Origin: an uncultured Flavobacterium sp.
Lineage (GTDB): Bacteria; Bacteroidota; Bacteroidia; Flavobacteriales; Flavobacteriaceae
DNA: 6,233 nt
Assembly: GCF_937967675.1 (NCBI RefSeq)
Contig: NZ_CALBSN010000154.1
Span: 1 to 6,233 of the forward strand
Direction: 5' to 3'
Part shown: positions 4,869 through 6,233 of the stretch, piece by piece
How positions within the stretch are numbered: position 1 is the first letter of the stretch
Layout: each line of letters starts with the position of its first letter
Translations under genes and position numbers: made by a program
The notes under the pieces: generated by a model
The model's database searches: none
Told to the model about the DNA's origin: nothing
Seen by the model: only the letters and a program-made list of their open reading frames with translations

Positions 4869-5498
4869 ATGATTAAAATAGGTATAGCAGATAGTTTACC
4901 AGTTGTAGTTCATGGATTACAATCCTTTTTTCATGGTAACACTAAAATGGAAGTTATTGGATCGGCTAAAAATTTAGAATCTTTACTTTCACTTTTAGAG
5001 GCAAAACGTTGTGATATTCTTATCCTAGATGTAGAATTAGATGGATTGCCAAGCATCAGAGACATTAAAAATTTGATGAAAGATTTTCCTGAAACTAAAA
5101 TCGTTATGTTTACAAATGTTTCCGAACAGATGTATGCTCCAACAGCAATAAAAGCAGGAGTTTCAGCATACGTTTCTAAGAGAAGTGATTTAAAAGATCT
5201 AGAAGCCACAATTACAAAAGTAACTGAAGGCAAAGTTGTCTTTAGCGAAACGGTTAAGAAAAGCATTGAAATGCTTAGTAAAGGAAAAAAATCGGAGCGA
5301 TTGTTTAAAAAATTATCTACAAGAGAAATTGAAGTACTTCGTTACCTAAATGATGGTAAGAAAAACAAAGAAGTAGCTCAAATACTTGGTTTAGATGAAA
5401 AAACAATTAGCACTTACAAATTGCGATTATTAGCCAAACTAGATGTAACTAACCTCGTGGATTTATTAAAAAAAGCAAAAGATTTAGATGTAATTTAA
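4869..5498 (+). CDS. LuxR/NarL-family response regulator, no partner kinase in the window
   Basis: A 209-residue two-domain DNA-binding response regulator. Residues 1 to about 118 form a receiver domain with phospho-acceptor Asp54 (DILILDVELDG), switch Thr81 (MFTN) and Lys103 (YVSK). Residues 148-200 form a LuxR-type helix-turn-helix beginning LSTREIEVLRYL, with recognition-helix region DEKTISTYKLRLLAKL. The usual acidic pair near the N-terminus (IADDHP in most relatives) reads IADSLP, so Asp8 is kept but the second acid is Ser9; metal binding and phosphorylation could be altered. No histidine kinase gene is in the window and the target genes are unknown. It has its own -7 element and a 13-base direct repeat upstream. 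Its stop codon overlaps that of the convergent dnaG. The family is certain; the specific function is not. Confidence 0.93.
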   Translation: MIKIGIADSLPVVVHGLQSFFHGNTKMEVIGSAKNLESLLSLLEAKRCDILILDVELDGLPSIRDIKNLMKDFPETKIVMFTNVSEQMYAPTAIKAGVSAYVSKRSDLKDLEATITKVTEGKVVFSETVKKSIEMLSKGKKSERLFKKLSTREIEVLRYLNDGKKNKEVAQILGLDEKTISTYKLRLLAKLDVTNLVDLLKKAKDLDVI

Positions 5499-6233
5499 TT
5501 GTATCTTGACAAAACTCTACCCAAGTTTTTAGAAAAGATATGTGTTAACCCCAAATAAGCCATTACCATTTCCAGAGTTTCTGAGTTGTCAGAATTTTCA
5601 TCGGACGAAATTGAATTTTTCAAATCGTCTATAATGTTATTGACTAAATACCATCGCAATGTGATAATCGTCTCGGTTACGTATTGGCTTATGGTGGATT
5701 CCTTTTGTTTTACATAAATTTGTTGTACTTCCCAATTGTGTAATACCTCACGTTCTTCATTCATAAGAATCGTGGAGACTTCTTGCGCTAATTCTTCAGG
5801 AAGTTGCATCAAATATTTATCCAATTCAAATGACTCATTTTCATTAAAATATGCAATTAAATGATTGTAAATTTCTTTGAAAATTGGATTTGCCAGTTCT
5901 ACCTCATCTTCTTGCAAACTCAGATAGATTCGTTGGAAAACTTTATAGGTATTTTGCTCTTTTACCTCAACCATTTCTCCTTCCTCATTCTGACTTAAAA
6001 TAGTATCTTCAAATTCGGCTTCTTTATCGCCATACAACAACAAAATCTGAATGATTTTATGTTCCAATTCATATTGAATATCAACTTTTGATGTAGGTTG
6101 AGTAACATCATTTCTTACGATTTCAAATGCCTTTTGTTCCTCTTTATATTGTTTATTAGCTTCCGATAAATCTTTCTTTACTAATTGCGCTAAGGTATTA
6201 AAAAGTACATCTTCGGAAATATCCATGATTCTG
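5495..6233 (-). CDS. dnaG: DNA primase DnaG, C-terminal part, cut by the window edge
   Basis: DnaG makes RNA primers for lagging-strand replication. Only the C-terminal part is present, about 245 residues of some 650: the minus-strand frame is open through base 6233, reading R-I-M-D-I-S-E-D-V-L, which matches the primase linker region (compare the ILDIS..VL type segment of other DnaGs). An ATG at 6226 is therefore internal, not a start. The visible part is acidic and helical and corresponds to the end of the linker and the C-terminal domain that binds the replicative helicase DnaB; the zinc finger and TOPRIM catalytic core would lie to the right. The final residues are FSKNLGRVLSRYN. It converges on the response regulator gene and their stop codons overlap in TTAA. 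Identification depends on the weakly conserved C-terminus and on my memory of Flavobacterium gene order, so confidence is lower than for the other genes. Confidence 0.8.
   Translation of the reverse strand, partial: RIMDISEDVLFNTLAQLVKKDLSEANKQYKEEQKAFEIVRNDVTQPTSKVDIQYELEHKIIQILLLYGDKEAEFEDTILSQNEEGEMVEVKEQNTYKVFQRIYLSLQEDEVELANPIFKEIYNHLIAYFNENESFELDKYLMQLPEELAQEVSTILMNEEREVLHNWEVQQIYVKQKESTISQYVTETIITLRWYLVNNIIDDLKNSISSDENSDNSETLEMVMAYLGLTHIFSKNLGRVLSRYN

Noticed and set aside
4931..5266. A 111-codon minus-strand open frame inside the response regulator gene
   Set aside because: It is antisense to a clear receiver domain and is explained as a shadow of that coding sequence.
6224..6226. 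ATG as the start of an independent 243-residue protein at the right edge
   Set aside because: The frame stays open upstream to the window edge and the sequence reads as an internal part of DNA primase.

Overview
The window looks like an ordinary stretch of core chromosome from a low-GC member of the Flavobacteriaceae, most likely Flavobacterium or a close relative. The evidence is the pair of gliding-motility genes gldB and gldC, Bacteroidota-type promoter elements (TAnnTTTG) before most transcription units, weak Shine-Dalgarno signals, and MraZ, EngB, NadE and DnaG sequences of Bacteroidota type. I see no mobile element, CRISPR array, tRNA or rRNA.

Layout. At the left edge, on the minus strand, mraZ (TTG start) overlaps the start of rsmH by 14 bases; rsmH runs off the window. 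These are the first two genes of the division and cell-wall (dcw) cluster. A 335-base AT-rich spacer holds the dcw promoter, with three GTGGT repeats at a 10-base period (a probable MraZ operator), and the promoter of a divergent alpha/beta hydrolase gene. The hydrolase is followed by a small terminator hairpin and then at once by engB (ribosome-assembly GTPase). A strong two-way terminator separates engB from the convergent gldB-gldC operon. gldB and nadE diverge from a compact 81-base spacer with overlapping promoter elements. After nadE comes an unpartnered LuxR-family response regulator, which ends tail to tail with, and overlaps by 4 bases, the 3' part of dnaG (DNA primase), which is cut by the right edge.

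How the genes relate. Most are housekeeping genes: division and cell wall (mraZ, rsmH), ribosome assembly (engB), NAD synthesis (nadE) and replication priming (dnaG). gldB and gldC belong to the type IX secretion and gliding apparatus of the phylum. Gene content shows no new system. The more interesting signals are regulatory: the MraZ box placed over the dcw promoter, the terminator before engB with no promoter after it, the shared gldB/nadE promoter region, an altered acidic pocket in the response regulator plus a 13-base direct repeat upstream of it, and the overlapping 3' ends of the regulator and dnaG.
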